A DNA stretch of 64,000 bases, taken from the NCBI RefSeq assembly GCF_001661345.1, contig NW_017962913.1:1741428-1805427 (forward strand), in the 5' to 3' direction. Shown here piece after piece: positions 34,714-44,589 of this stretch (position 1 is the first letter of the stretch; each line of letters starts with the position of its first letter). The notes beneath the pieces are model-generated. The model did no database searches, was not told the DNA's origin, and worked only from the letters and a program-made list of their open reading frames with translations. The translations under genes and the position numbers were made by a program. The DNA is from Ascoidea rubescens DSM 1968. Taxonomy: Eukaryota > Ascomycota > Saccharomycetes > Ascoideales > Ascoideaceae.

Positions 34714-36930
34714 ATGGGCTTTATCAATTATTCCTCTTATAATAAATTAGATTCTAAAAATGATCAAAGATCTAATGATACTTATTACAATGAGCACTAT
34801 ATTAGACACTGCTCAAGATACCCTTCTCCACCTCCTTTAACTATTGCAAATAATAAAAATGATAATGATAAAAACAATAGCATTGATAATGATAATGATA
34901 ATGATAATGATAATGACAATCAAGTCAGTGATAACAATAGTTTTGTCAGAAATAATTCAATGAATTTTCACATCAAGAAAACTCCCAAAAATAAAAACTC
35001 ATCGTTTAGACAATTTTTTAATACATTAACTATTAAAAGATTTTATTCATCAAAATATAAAAATGCAAACAATTATAACACATTTAATAACGATTATAAT
35101 AATAGTAATGGTTCTTATAATTCTCTTAATGATTCGCCCTGTATTATCAATGGGGATAATTTTTCAATTATTGAAAATCAAGAAGAAAAAAAAGAAAAGA
35201 AAAATTCTATTATAGCTTTGATTAAAAAAATTTTAAAACCAATTAAAAACAAATCATTTAAAGATAACAAAAATAATAAAAATGACAAAAGGTTGAATAG
35301 TGATGATATTGATGATAAAATTAATAATTTTGATTATACAAATTACTATAATGCTGATAATTATAATAATATTACTACTATTAATAATGATAATGATGAT
35401 GATTACAACCTTTCACTAACTTCTTCAAAAATCTCGTCGAATTTTAATTCACCAATTAAAAAGAGGTTGGGAACTAGAAATTCGATATCCAGTGCTTTAT
35501 CTCAATTATCTTTTAGTAGTTCATTCAAACTTAAAAGAAGTCAGACTAATAATAATGACAATGGTAATGGGACAGATACCGAGACTTTAACCTCAAGATA
35601 TTTAGGTACGGATGGTAGACAACTATCAGCAGATTTAAAAGCTATACCATTTGATTTAACTATTGAGCCAAAAAAAACCACCCCATTGAAGGAGAAAATA
35701 ACTAAACTATTCAGACAAAATAGTAAAAACCGTTTTGATCCTGAAAATGATATTCATTTTAACGATTATGACTATAATAAAATTGATCTTTTGTATAACT
35801 ACAATACAACCAATAAAAATTACCAAAACTACAATAACGATAACAATAGTAATGGTAACAAAAATGATGATGATAATGATAAGAGTAATAGTAATAGTAA
35901 TAGTAATAGTAACAGTAATAGTAATAGTAATAGTAATAGTAATAGTAATAGTAATAGTAATGACATTAATGAAGATATTGATGGAAATAATAACAAAATT
36001 TTAAATCTGAATAACTTAAATGGAGATAATTATGAATTTTTGGATAAATCAATAATAAATGAAATTGTGAATAAAAAGCAGAAATCCAAATTCAAAAGAA
36101 GAAATAGTATAAATTTGAGTTTGATGATCACCAGAAAAAAAGATAAGATAGGCGATACTAAAGATTCTAAAAATCCTAATGATGATGTTGATTTTGATGC
36201 TGACGACTGTGGTGTTGCTAATAGTACTTTGAATACATTGGATACTTTAAATTCTCTTAATAATGAAAACAGCAATGAGAGTAAAAGTATGAGAATTAAT
36301 AATTTCAATGCAAGCTCTCTTCTTCCAATAAACAGCAAAAGTAATGAAATATCAAAAGATGAAAGCATGAGTTTAAACAATAATAGTAAAAATGGCATAT
36401 ATCATGCGATACGGATTAGGGATGCCAAATCTGTTGAAACTTTGGAATGTTCAGTATTGTCGTCGTCAACTAAAAAGAGCAATTTCTATAAACATGATCA
36501 CTTTTACGATACCGAGGACGATGAATTGTATTATGAAGCAGAAACACATGGACTACCATCAAAATGCGACGACTATACAAGTGATGAACAAACACAAAAG
36601 TATTTGGAAATGGATGAAAAAATAAAAGAGTTTAATGCGAAACATAGCTTGAACAAAATAATATGTGACGATAGTGTTACAATCAGACAAAAAGAGAATC
36701 ACAGTAGCAAAAAGCTAAGTAAATCAAAGAGCTTGAGCAATTTTTTAAGTCTTGGTGAAGATGTAAATGACAACAAACTTAGGCTACGAAAATCTTTGTC
36801 AGTTTTGGATAACAATTCAAATGGACAGTATGAAGACAGTGAGAAAAATATCAACAGCGTAGTGATGGAGCTTCAGAGAATGCAAAACAGTACGGGCTCT
36901 CCCTTGAACAAGACAGTCTTTATTAAATAG
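34714..36930 (+). CDS. Asn/Asp/Ser-rich protein of unknown function (738 aa)
   Basis: Starts at the ATG at 34714 (MGFINYSSYNKLDSKND). Very hydrophilic, with Asp-Asn repeats near residue 55 and a (Ser-Asn) run near residue 395. Higher-complexity islands: NTLTIKRFYSSKYK, SIIALIKKILKPIKNKSF, SRYLGTDGRQLSADLKAIPF near residue 300 followed by LTIEPKK, HGLPSKCDDYTSDEQTQKYL near 615, SKKLSKSKSLSNFLSLGED, and a C-terminal helix NSVVMELQRMQNSTGSP. Basic Ser-rich stretches suggest phosphorylation. No TM or known domain. I do not recognise the family; the two middle islands are the best search handles. Confidence 0.8.
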   Translation: MGFINYSSYNKLDSKNDQRSNDTYYNEHYIRHCSRYPSPPPLTIANNKNDNDKNNSIDNDNDNDNDNDNQVSDNNSFVRNNSMNFHIKKTPKNKNSSFRQFFNTLTIKRFYSSKYKNANNYNTFNNDYNNSNGSYNSLNDSPCIINGDNFSIIENQEEKKEKKNSIIALIKKILKPIKNKSFKDNKNNKNDKRLNSDDIDDKINNFDYTNYYNADNYNNITTINNDNDDDYNLSLTSSKISSNFNSPIKKRLGTRNSISSALSQLSFSSSFKLKRSQTNNNDNGNGTDTETLTSRYLGTDGRQLSADLKAIPFDLTIEPKKTTPLKEKITKLFRQNSKNRFDPENDIHFNDYDYNKIDLLYNYNTTNKNYQNYNNDNNSNGNKNDDDNDKSNSNSNSNSNSNSNSNSNSNSNSNSNDINEDIDGNNNKILNLNNLNGDNYEFLDKSIINEIVNKKQKSKFKRRNSINLSLMITRKKDKIGDTKDSKNPNDDVDFDADDCGVANSTLNTLDTLNSLNNENSNESKSMRINNFNASSLLPINSKSNEISKDESMSLNNNSKNGIYHAIRIRDAKSVETLECSVLSSSTKKSNFYKHDHFYDTEDDELYYEAETHGLPSKCDDYTSDEQTQKYLEMDEKIKEFNAKHSLNKIICDDSVTIRQKENHSSKKLSKSKSLSNFLSLGEDVNDNKLRLRKSLSVLDNNSNGQYEDSEKNINSVVMELQRMQNSTGSPLNKTVFIK
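35881..35962 (+). repeat. (AGTAAT)n microsatellite encoding (Ser-Asn)n
   Basis: About thirteen hexamer units, one with AAC for AAT, in the 738-residue protein gene. Likely length-variable between strains. Confidence 0.9.
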
Positions 36931-37193
36931 TGAATATAGTATTTTATACACATTATTATACACATTATCGATACCCCACAACCACTTTCTCAGTTTCCGA
37001 ATTGGACTGCAGAGCCAGCTTTTGTGAGCGGTTCGAACCACGGCGGAAGCGTGTTTTGTTTTGTGAGGCGAAGAAGAAGAAGCAGCAGCGTTGGGTGGTT
37101 CTTCTTCTTCGACTTCAGAAACAGCAGCAGATAGAGTGTGTATCTGGAAGAAAGTACAATTGAAGTGTGTGTGTTTGGTGCAATTATTAGGAA
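36931..37193. promoter_or_regulatory. APC4 upstream region with perfect hairpin
   Basis: 263 bp. A 13-bp perfect inverted repeat (CGAAGAAGAAGAA at 37069-37081 and its complement at 37099-37111, 17-nt loop) lies 80-125 bp upstream of the ATG. The surroundings are GC-richer than average and include GGTTCGAACC at about 37030, which is palindromic but does not sit in a tRNA fold. Confidence 0.55.
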
Positions 37194-39521
37194 ATGCTAC
37201 TTCCCAGCTCCTGTAACCATGAGACGCTGGACTTTCCAACCATCGCTGAGAAGGCTCTACCCACAGCAATCGATCCAAAGATATTCTCCTGGTGTCCAAC
37301 AATGGATCTTTTTGCTTTGCTATCCCACAACAACTCGAATATCTTTATTTACAGGATCAATGGTCAGAGGGTTTGGAATCTATCAATCAGGAACTCAACT
37401 ATCAAAGAGCTACTATGGAAACCTGATGGAAAATCATTGGCTTTAATAACCGCCGATGGAATTTGCAAATTGTATGATTCAAATAATGGGAAACTTATAA
37501 CCACTATTGATAACCAGAATCAGCATAAAAACAAGAACGAAAATCTCAGTGATAATAATAATAATGATGATAATATAATTGAAATCGCTAATTGGGACAT
37601 AAGACTAAAACCTTTATCCAATGTGTCAACCTTTGAAAATTTATTCAACATTGATGTTTCGAAATCTTTGCCAAATCTATCGATTTTACCAAATGCCTCT
37701 ACTGAAAGCATATTTACTACAAAATTGGCTATAGATGGTACAATTAAGTCCACCTCTAATAATTTCATTGAGAACTTTTCCAAATTAAATTTGAATTTGA
37801 ATTCAGATTCAATGTTGAACTCATTGACAGATTCTCTGCCCAATTCACTCTCTTCCAATCAAATATCAAATGAAGACCAAACAGATTTGTTAATCTTAGT
37901 TTATAAAAATTTATCATTTGATATAACAATATTTGGTTTATTTAATATTGGAAAAGTCAATTATTTTTCTTCAAAGGATTTCCAAATAATCAAAGTTTTA
38001 AATATAATTTCAATTAATGATTTACAAAATCACCTAATCTTATCAGTTTCTAATAATAACGACAATAATAGTCAAGATGACAAAAAATATTTATCAATTT
38101 TGAAATTGAATTTAAATTTTATATCACTTTTTAAAAATTACTTAAATTATGTTGCACTAAATTTTACAAAAATATTGGCAATCTTAAAGTATATCAAAGA
38201 GTCAATATCATTAATTAAAAATGATTGTGCTCCCTTTTTAGAATTCAATTTAAAACTAATATCAATTTTAAATGATAAATTTGACAACAATTCAACTTCA
38301 ATTATAGAACTTTATAATTTATTATTGACTGGAATGATGAATGATTCTTTAAAGGATTGGCTACAAAATGACATTGGTGAAAAAAATCTTAAAAAATGGA
38401 TTAGATTAGGCACTGTTTTTTTCGATAATATTCGTAAAAACTTATTCATCTTTTTAACTCAAGCATTAATTCGACTATTAGTTTATTTATCGAATTTAAA
38501 TGGATTGGCGAAATGGGAGGAAAGAGGATCACCATTAGGTCTCAATCCTACTTTTTTCAATAGTTGTATACATTCAATCTCAAAATTATTAAGAAAAATT
38601 TATAATTTTATATTAAAAATTAATAATATTCAAAATTTATTTGATGCCTTTATGACCTGGCTAGGTTTTATTATTAATCAATTAAATTCATCTGATCCAA
38701 TTTATGATAGTAATCAATATGTTAAAACTTTAGATATTGCAAACTATATTACAAAATATTTAAATAACTCTAATATTTTCAATTTTTTGACCAATAATGC
38801 TATTGCTAATACCAGTGATAATGTCAATAATTTAGAAAAATTATCGTTCAAAATATATAATCAAATCTCAGAAATATTAAATCACGTCAAACTTGCAATT
38901 AAGAAACATATTTCGTTTGATCAGCCGATAATTTTAGATAAACTTGACGGCCAAAATAAAGATTCAATTTATAAAATAAGACCAATTTATAATACTGTTA
39001 ACAAATTTTATGACGTTTATGTGATATCCTATCCAAATTTGACATCTTTTAAATTATATAAATTAGAGGATCGTGATAGTAAACTCACGAAAACAATCAC
39101 CATTTTGTTTGATTTGAATAATATAATTGAAAATGGGGAAATACTTTCCATTGATTTTCTAGATGATTTGGAGATTGTGATTTTATATTTAGATCAAAAT
39201 AATTCAAAAGTACATTTATTTACAATTTATTATACAAATTATCAACAAGATTATTCTGCGAGCCAAATAGAAGAAACAATCGGAAATTCAAAAAAAGATA
39301 TATGCATCAAAATCAAGGCTAATAGTGACAGCAATATAATTAGAAAACGATTGTTTGAAGGTGACTTTCTCCCCAGTTCAATGATTTTCAATGGCAGAAA
39401 AGGTCGACGTATTGGTTGTTTGTTAGAAAATGATTTGCAAAGATATATGCTAGTCGATATTGAAGGTGAGCCTGAAAACGATCCAGAGGATGATCTGGAA
39501 AATAATATTGAAAATGAGTAA
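37194..39521 (+). CDS. APC4: Anaphase-promoting complex subunit 4
   Basis: 775 residues. The N-terminal WD40 portion shows the Apc4 pattern: DPKIFSWCPTMDLFALLSHN, then FIYRINGQRVWNLSI, then IKELLWKPDGKSLALITADG. A long helical middle (about 290-600; ILKYIKESISLIKND, LKDWLQNDIGEKNLKKWIRL) fits the Apc4 helix bundle, followed by more beta-propeller repeats and an acidic end. Apc4 is a platform subunit of the ubiquitin ligase that triggers anaphase. The ATG at 37194 begins MLLPSSCNHE. Its stop is one base from the stop of the convergent neighbour. Confidence 0.87.
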   Translation: MLLPSSCNHETLDFPTIAEKALPTAIDPKIFSWCPTMDLFALLSHNNSNIFIYRINGQRVWNLSIRNSTIKELLWKPDGKSLALITADGICKLYDSNNGKLITTIDNQNQHKNKNENLSDNNNNDDNIIEIANWDIRLKPLSNVSTFENLFNIDVSKSLPNLSILPNASTESIFTTKLAIDGTIKSTSNNFIENFSKLNLNLNSDSMLNSLTDSLPNSLSSNQISNEDQTDLLILVYKNLSFDITIFGLFNIGKVNYFSSKDFQIIKVLNIISINDLQNHLILSVSNNNDNNSQDDKKYLSILKLNLNFISLFKNYLNYVALNFTKILAILKYIKESISLIKNDCAPFLEFNLKLISILNDKFDNNSTSIIELYNLLLTGMMNDSLKDWLQNDIGEKNLKKWIRLGTVFFDNIRKNLFIFLTQALIRLLVYLSNLNGLAKWEERGSPLGLNPTFFNSCIHSISKLLRKIYNFILKINNIQNLFDAFMTWLGFIINQLNSSDPIYDSNQYVKTLDIANYITKYLNNSNIFNFLTNNAIANTSDNVNNLEKLSFKIYNQISEILNHVKLAIKKHISFDQPIILDKLDGQNKDSIYKIRPIYNTVNKFYDVYVISYPNLTSFKLYKLEDRDSKLTKTITILFDLNNIIENGEILSIDFLDDLEIVILYLDQNNSKVHLFTIYYTNYQQDYSASQIEETIGNSKKDICIKIKANSDSNIIRKRLFEGDFLPSSMIFNGRKGRRIGCLLENDLQRYMLVDIEGEPENDPEDDLENNIENE

Positions 39522-39522
39522 T

Positions 39523-40401
39523 CTAAGAATCAAAAATCCAATCCTCAGCTGTTTGGTATTTTCTATTGCTAGTTCTAGATAATAGATACTGATTATTGCC
39601 AAAGATAACAAACTGTCTTTTGATAAAGGCCTCATAGCGATGTAGCACAAAGCGGTTTTTCATCACAAGTCCATTGTTTTTGAGTTTATTGAGTTTTGCG
39701 ATTTTGTGTGCTATTTCTTCTAAGTCTTTGTTGTCGATAATGTCCTCGACGTGGTTGAACCAAAAGGGATGCATTGGAACAAATGTCATGAAAAGCTGCT
39801 TCACATACCGTATCTTCTTTCTGATCAAGTTTTTGTGTCTGCATTCAGCAATGGGAAGCCCCAATGGTGTGAGAGGAATCACTGCTGCTGCTGGCTCAAG
39901 GTTTCTGGAATGTATCATTCCTTTGGCGCTTTTGAGGAACTTGAGCAAGTCCAACGAGTACTTGACGATCTCCTCTCTTGAGTAGTCTTCTGTTTTGGCT
40001 GGGTCTATTTCAGCACTGAGCACAAAGGGCTTGTTGTCCTTGGACGTTTTCAAGATTGATTCTGTTGGCCAAAGCTCCAACAACTCATCTGTGTGTATGG
40101 CTTTGAAGACACTCAACCATCCTGGCTCGGCGCCTTTGCGCCCAACAGCAGTTACAAAGGCTGTTTCTAGGATCTTTTCAAAGGGCTCAGGGTCTCCACT
40201 CAATGCCTGTGCTATTGTTACAAGCGAGTTGTTTGCTGCATCTATTCTGTACTCCAAGTTGTTGATCACCTTTCTGTCGAAGCTTTTTCTCTGGAACAGA
40301 AGGAGGTTTGCCGTGGCTCTCTTGTCCAAGGGAAGGAGCTTGATTGACCTGTGGATGTTCCTGTAGAGATAGAGTATCTTTTTCCTTTGGAGCTCGAGCA
40401 T
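39523..40401 (-). CDS. LYR-motif-like protein, possibly mitochondrial (292 aa)
   Basis: 292 residues from the ATG at 40401 (MLELQRKKILYLYRNI). The N-terminus has Leu-Tyr-Arg followed by basic residues (ILYLYRNIHRSIK), like LYR-family mitochondrial assembly factors, and a distal Phe-x-Arg/Lys pattern (LLLFQRKSFDRKV). Later blocks include GRKGAEPGWLSVFKAIHTDE and AVIPLTPLGLPIAECRHKN, and a basic C-terminal half. The size and pattern recall yeast respiratory-growth proteins such as Rrg1 or Gep5, but I cannot establish orthology. A role in mitochondrial translation or respiration is inference. The gene is convergent with APC4 and divergent from the J-protein gene. Confidence 0.75.
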   Translation of the reverse strand: MLELQRKKILYLYRNIHRSIKLLPLDKRATANLLLFQRKSFDRKVINNLEYRIDAANNSLVTIAQALSGDPEPFEKILETAFVTAVGRKGAEPGWLSVFKAIHTDELLELWPTESILKTSKDNKPFVLSAEIDPAKTEDYSREEIVKYSLDLLKFLKSAKGMIHSRNLEPAAAVIPLTPLGLPIAECRHKNLIRKKIRYVKQLFMTFVPMHPFWFNHVEDIIDNKDLEEIAHKIAKLNKLKNNGLVMKNRFVLHRYEAFIKRQFVIFGNNQYLLSRTSNRKYQTAEDWIFDS

Positions 40402-40707
40402 TTGCAACAGGGGCCTGCGATCTCTTTATCAATTAGTACTGTTTCAGCTGCTTCATGGAGCTGAGAAAATGATTTTCAGCTGGGTTTTGGAGGAACGGAA
40501 TTTTTGAAATTTTTGAATTTTGAGACTTGAGATTTTTGAGATTTTTGATTTTAGAATTTTTATTATTTTTTTCTCATCAGATTCATTTCCAATCAATTCC
40601 AATCAATTCCAGCTCTCAGCAGAGGCTAGTAACTCTGATATACCATCCCAATATATTTATTGTTCTGTATATAGTCGCTATAATTGTATAATTTCCTGTA
40701 AAAAAAG
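40402..40707. promoter_or_regulatory. Divergent promoter and 5' leader of the J-protein gene
   Basis: About 300 bp between the LYR-like gene and the first base of the J-protein start codon. Contains direct repeats of AATTTTTGA at about 40500-40560 and CAATCAATTC twice at about 40590-40610. The end belongs to the noncoding first exon of the J-protein mRNA. Confidence 0.5.
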
Positions 40708-42057
40708 AGTATGTTCTTTCAACTATCGTTTTCTTGACTGTTCACTCACTAACTCTCTGTTTCTTTTCCTAACTTTAAACTTGTTTCTTCTACAGTGGCT
40801 CTGGATAAAGATTACTACGAGATATTAGGCGTTGATAGAACTGCTGCCCAAGTCGACATCAAAAAGGCCTATAGAAAAGCTGCTTTGAAGTTCCATCCTG
40901 ACAAGGTTTCTGAGGAGTTTAGGACAGAGGCCGAAATCAAATTCAAGGAACTATCTGAAGCATACGAAGTGCTATCTGATGAAAACAAAAGAAATGCCTA
41001 CGACACCTATGGTTCTGCTGATGGTCCTAATGGATTTCATGATTTTTATGATGAACAAGATGGTGGTACAGGCTTCACCCCAGAGGATTTTTTCAATTTT
41101 TTTGATGGTGTGAATGGTGGTGTTCCTCCAGGATTTCAAAAACAATATCAGCCCCCCACTAAGACTGACGACGCTGAATTAAATGTCAAAGTCACCCTCG
41201 AAGACTTGTATAGAGGAAAAGTCATCAAGTTCACTATAACCAGAGATTTGCTATGCCATTCTTGCAAAGGAACCGGTGCAAAATTAAAAGCGACCCCAAA
41301 AACTTGTTCAACTTGTCGTGGTGAAGGTTTTGTGAACAAAATTCGTCGTATTGGTCCTGGCTTAGTGACTCAAGATTATGTTGCTTGTTCAACATGTAAT
41401 GGAAAGGGTAAAATCTACAAACAAAAGGATAAATGCAGAAAATGTGAGGGCAGTGGTGTAAAAGAAGAGACTAGAATATTGGAGTTTTATATTCAAAAGG
41501 GTAGCAGTAGTGGTGAATCAATAATATTAAAAGGCGAATCAGACCAGGCTTTAAATAAAGAGTCCGGAGATGTTATCTTAACTTTTGATGCAAAACCACA
41601 TCCAGTATTTACAAGAAAAGGCGATGATTTATATGCTGATTTACATGTCACACTCCAAGAAGCATTGTGTGGATTTAGTCGAATTGTTGTAAAACATTTA
41701 GATGGCAGAGGCTTAAATCTAGCAATACCAAAGGGAACTGTTTTAAGACCAAATGAATATGTTAAAGTTAAAAACGAAGGTATGCCATTGAAAAATTCCA
41801 AAAATGATAGCAAGGGTGATTTATACTTGAAAATATTTGTTGAATTTCCTCCAGATGGATGGTGTATAGATAGCAGTGATATCGATCGAGTTAAATCAAT
41901 TTTGCCTTCATCAAAATCATCTTTTATTGAAACAATCAATGTTTCGGAAAACGATATAAATGATGTTGAGTTTGTGTTAATCAAAGAAGAAAATTTACCC
42001 AAAGTCGAAACAAACGAAAAGGAAACCCCAAAGAAAGAAAATTTCAACAGTTGGTAA
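40708..42057 (+). CDS. Type A (DnaJ-like) Hsp40 co-chaperone, spliced within the ATG
   Basis: Coding bases are A at 40708 plus 40796-42057; removing 40709-40795 creates the ATG, giving 420 residues starting [17 protein letters not shown]. The J domain (about 5-70) has HPD in KFHPDK; a Gly/Phe-rich linker follows. The zinc-binding domain at about 150-235 has all four repeats ([32 protein letters not shown]), then the client-binding beta domains. It stimulates Hsp70 and binds unfolded clients. It has no signal peptide and ends NFNSW, so no CaaX farnesylation site as in Ydj1. The layout fits an Xdj1-type cytosolic or outer-mitochondrial J-protein, but Xdj1 versus Ydj1 descent is unresolved. Confidence 0.9.
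40709..40795 (+). other. Intron splitting the initiation codon of the J-protein gene
   Basis: 87 nt. Donor GTATGT at 40709-40714, branch site CACTAAC at 40747-40753 (TCCTAAC at 40767-40773 is a second candidate), acceptor CTACAG ending at 40795. Splicing joins A to TGGCTCTGG. The unspliced frame has no ATG near this point, only GTG at the junction. Confidence 0.85.
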
Positions 42058-42702
42058 TAGAAGTTGTAATGAAAATAGCTCAACTAATGGAAAAACAAGA
42101 CATTTTTTTTAATAATCAAATTTCAAATTAATTTCCTTTATTGAATTTCCTGATTTAAATTATCTGCTGGCTTTTATTTGACTTGTTTTATACCTTTTCC
42201 AAAAAAAATTTATTGTTGTTGTTCGTAATATCATGTATTTTTTTCTTTTTTCATTTCATTATTAATAGCTTACATTTATGGTCCCACTCATTTTTTTTTT
42301 CTTTGATTTTTTTTACTATTAAAATTTAGTTTTATGTTAATTATTTTGACAATATTTTATGGAATAGTATCGAATAGAATTTAGTTTTATTCTTTATTTT
42401 ATTTTATTTTATTTTACTTTTTTTTTAATTTTTATTTGAAAACAATTTTTATGTAAAATAGATAAATAAGTAATGTACATAGTAATATGCTTATAATCCA
42501 ACATATATAAAATTATAATATATAAAATAATGGGAATTAAAGAATTAGAAGCCTTTTACTTGCGATTAAAAAAAAGGTAATAAGATAGTTGAGGAGGGTA
42601 TTGTAAGATAAGATAAGATAAGGTAAGGTGAGATGAGATAAGATGAGATAAAAAAATAATTTTTTATATAAAAAGCGAGTGATAAATTAATACAGAAGAG
42701 AT
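42058..42702. other. Convergent AT-rich intergenic region
   Basis: 645 bp between the J-protein stop and the stop of the KEN-box gene, extremely AT-rich with T runs, ATATAAAATT runs, and a GATAA-type pentamer array at about 42606-42652. No gene. Confidence 0.6.
42606..42652. repeat. GATAA/GATGA pentanucleotide array
   Basis: About nine 5-bp units AGATA/AGGTA/AGATG near the 3' end of the KEN-box gene. GATAA resembles GATA-factor sites, but the position downstream of both genes makes a promoter role unlikely. Confidence 0.8.
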
Positions 42703-43953
42703 TTATAATCTTTTTAAGGAAGGTTTTGATTTTGATTTTGGATTTGATTTCGAACTTGAATTCTGGTTTGATTTAGATTGAGAACTGATTGTTCCCATCA
42801 TATAAGAAGGTTGTTTTGAGTTGTTGTTATTTGTATTAAAGGATAAATTTGGTTTATTTATAGAATTTAGATTTTGAATTGGAATTGAGTGAAATTCTTT
42901 TGGAGGAGATTTTTTGATTGGATCAGAGAATTTTTTAGAGGAATTGGGATGGATTGAAGTTGATGGAGGGGTGAGTAAAAGAGATTGAGCATCTTCATTA
43001 TCGGTATTGTTGTCATTATCGAGGTGAGAGATGTCGATCATTTGAGTATCATTGTTGGCATTATTATGGGTATCATTATTATGGGTATCATTATTATGGG
43101 TATCATTATTGGTATCGCTATTGATATCATTATTATAGTAGTAATCGAGATCATTTGAATCGGAAAAGTTTGGGAAATCAAGAGTAAGATTAGGAATATT
43201 TTTAAAAGAGAAGAGGCTATCGAGTTTGTTGTTTATATTGGATAGCAAGTCTTGGTCTAATTTTCTTTTATTTTTATTTGGAGAGGAAGGAGGAGAAGAA
43301 GAGGTAGAGGAATTTTTAAAGAAATAGTTTAAATGGTCGTTTGTAATTGGGGTATAGTTGTCATAAATGTCTTGTAGGGGAGATGAGAGTGTGGGAATGG
43401 ATTCTATATCCAAGTTGCAGTTGTTATGGGTGGTATCTTGGTTGTGTTGATTATGTTGAGTGGACTGGTTTGTAATTGTGTTTGAGTTGATTGAATGTAA
43501 TAAATTTTGTAGTAGGACATTGTTTTTCTTTGGGGATTTTTTCTTTGGAGATTTTTTAATTTTTAGGGTATTTTGAGAAAGAGAGGGGGTCTGTTTTTTG
43601 TTTGACTCAAAGACGTTTATTTTGATTTTGTTGTTATTGTTGAAAATGTTCTTTTGAGAATTTCTTTCTGGAGTTTGAAATATGGATCTTATGTTGGTTT
43701 TATTAGATTTATTATTAGTAGTAATTTTGATGTTGTTGTTGTTGTTGTTGTTATTATTATTATTGTTATTATTATTATTGTTTAGAAAAGTGTTACTATT
43801 AAATGCTTCATTTAATTTCAAAGTTGGTTTTGAATTGACTGCAGTGTTGATTTTATCTTTATTTTTATTTTTATTTTCAATTTTTTTTAAAGTATTTTTA
43901 TTAATAAAATTGGAAGTGTTGTAGGTTAAATTTTCTTTCTCGAGAAAATCCAT
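42703..43953 (-). CDS. KEN-box, SP/TP-rich protein; possible securin (416 aa)
   Basis: Starts at ATG 43953 with MDFLEKENLTYNTSNF, placing a KEN degron at residues 6-8. It then has a poly-Asn run, a basic region (IKKSPKKKSPKKNNVLLQNL), several SP/TP sites (FQTPER, SSPPSSPNKNKRK), a block LSSPLQDIYDNYTPITND near residue 200, and IPNLTLDFPNFSDSNDLDYY near 265. A short N-terminal KEN, a basic CDK-site-rich half and a later acidic Leu/Phe block fit yeast securin Pds1, and DNYTPITND loosely resembles the GYSPFQQDD segment I recall from Pds1. Securins evolve too fast for certainty; another APC/C substrate would look the same. Coding status firm, function tentative. Confidence 0.8.
   Translation of the reverse strand: MDFLEKENLTYNTSNFINKNTLKKIENKNKNKDKINTAVNSKPTLKLNEAFNSNTFLNNNNNNNNNNNNNNNNNIKITTNNKSNKTNIRSIFQTPERNSQKNIFNNNNKIKINVFESNKKQTPSLSQNTLKIKKSPKKKSPKKNNVLLQNLLHSINSNTITNQSTQHNQHNQDTTHNNCNLDIESIPTLSSPLQDIYDNYTPITNDHLNYFFKNSSTSSSPPSSPNKNKRKLDQDLLSNINNKLDSLFSFKNIPNLTLDFPNFSDSNDLDYYYNNDINSDTNNDTHNNDTHNNDTHNNANNDTQMIDISHLDNDNNTDNEDAQSLLLTPPSTSIHPNSSKKFSDPIKKSPPKEFHSIPIQNLNSINKPNLSFNTNNNNSKQPSYMMGTISSQSKSNQNSSSKSNPKSKSKPSLKRL
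43730..43785. repeat. (TTG/TTA)n array encoding polyasparagine in the KEN-box gene
   Basis: Trinucleotide array read on the minus strand as AAT/AAC, giving about 17-18 Asn residues. Confidence 0.85.
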
Positions 43954-44589
43954 TGGAAAATGTGAGGAATAGAGATGAGTAGAGAAGAGAGTAAAGAGCC
44001 AAAAGGAGCGAGTAGGAGAGATTTAATGGGAATTTAGTAATTGTTTGAGAGTTATTGATTAATAAGAAATGAAGATTGATTGAAGATTGATTGAATACAA
44101 AAGAAAAAAAACAAAGAGATGTTTATGTTTTTCCTAAAGAGGCGATCAGGATATTGGTTGAAGGAACAGCAAACCGGATCCGTAGTACCGCACACGGTTT
44201 CTTTTGATCCGCATGAAAGCCGTATTCATGCTTGTATATGTATGTGCACGCTGGGACCATGTATTGGGATGTGATTCCCTTTCTGGAGAATGAAATTTAA
44301 AACGGCAGGCTGAAAGCTAACGGAATAATTGAGATAGCAACCAGAGAGAGGGTAAATGGGTATTAAAGATTACAGAATTTAAATTCCAGATTTGTGATGA
44401 AATAGTGAGGTGAAATAGTACAAGCCATTTGGAAGGTGGGATAGTATAAATAGCAGGATGAGGAACTTGTTATTAAGAGAGCAAAGAGCATCGGATTGAG
44501 GCATAAGAATACGATACAATTACACATACAATTACACATACAATCACACGTAAACCATCTGAATAGAATAGAAGATTAGATTAGAATAA
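43954..44589. promoter_or_regulatory. Divergent promoter of the KEN-box gene and RVS161
   Basis: 636 bp. A/G-rich near the KEN-box gene, a modest GC-richer patch at about 44150-44320 in the middle, then A-rich with three ATTACACATACA-type repeats at about 44516-44550 before the RVS161 ATG. No gene or tRNA found. Confidence 0.5.

Noticed and set aside
37020-37050. GGTTCGAACC, another B-box-like string
   Set aside because: Palindromic restriction-site-like sequence; neither strand gives a paired T-stem or acceptor stem.
40520-40828. 102-residue ORF running into the J-protein exon
   Set aside because: Starts at TTG and is out of frame with the J domain; the region is 5' leader plus intron.
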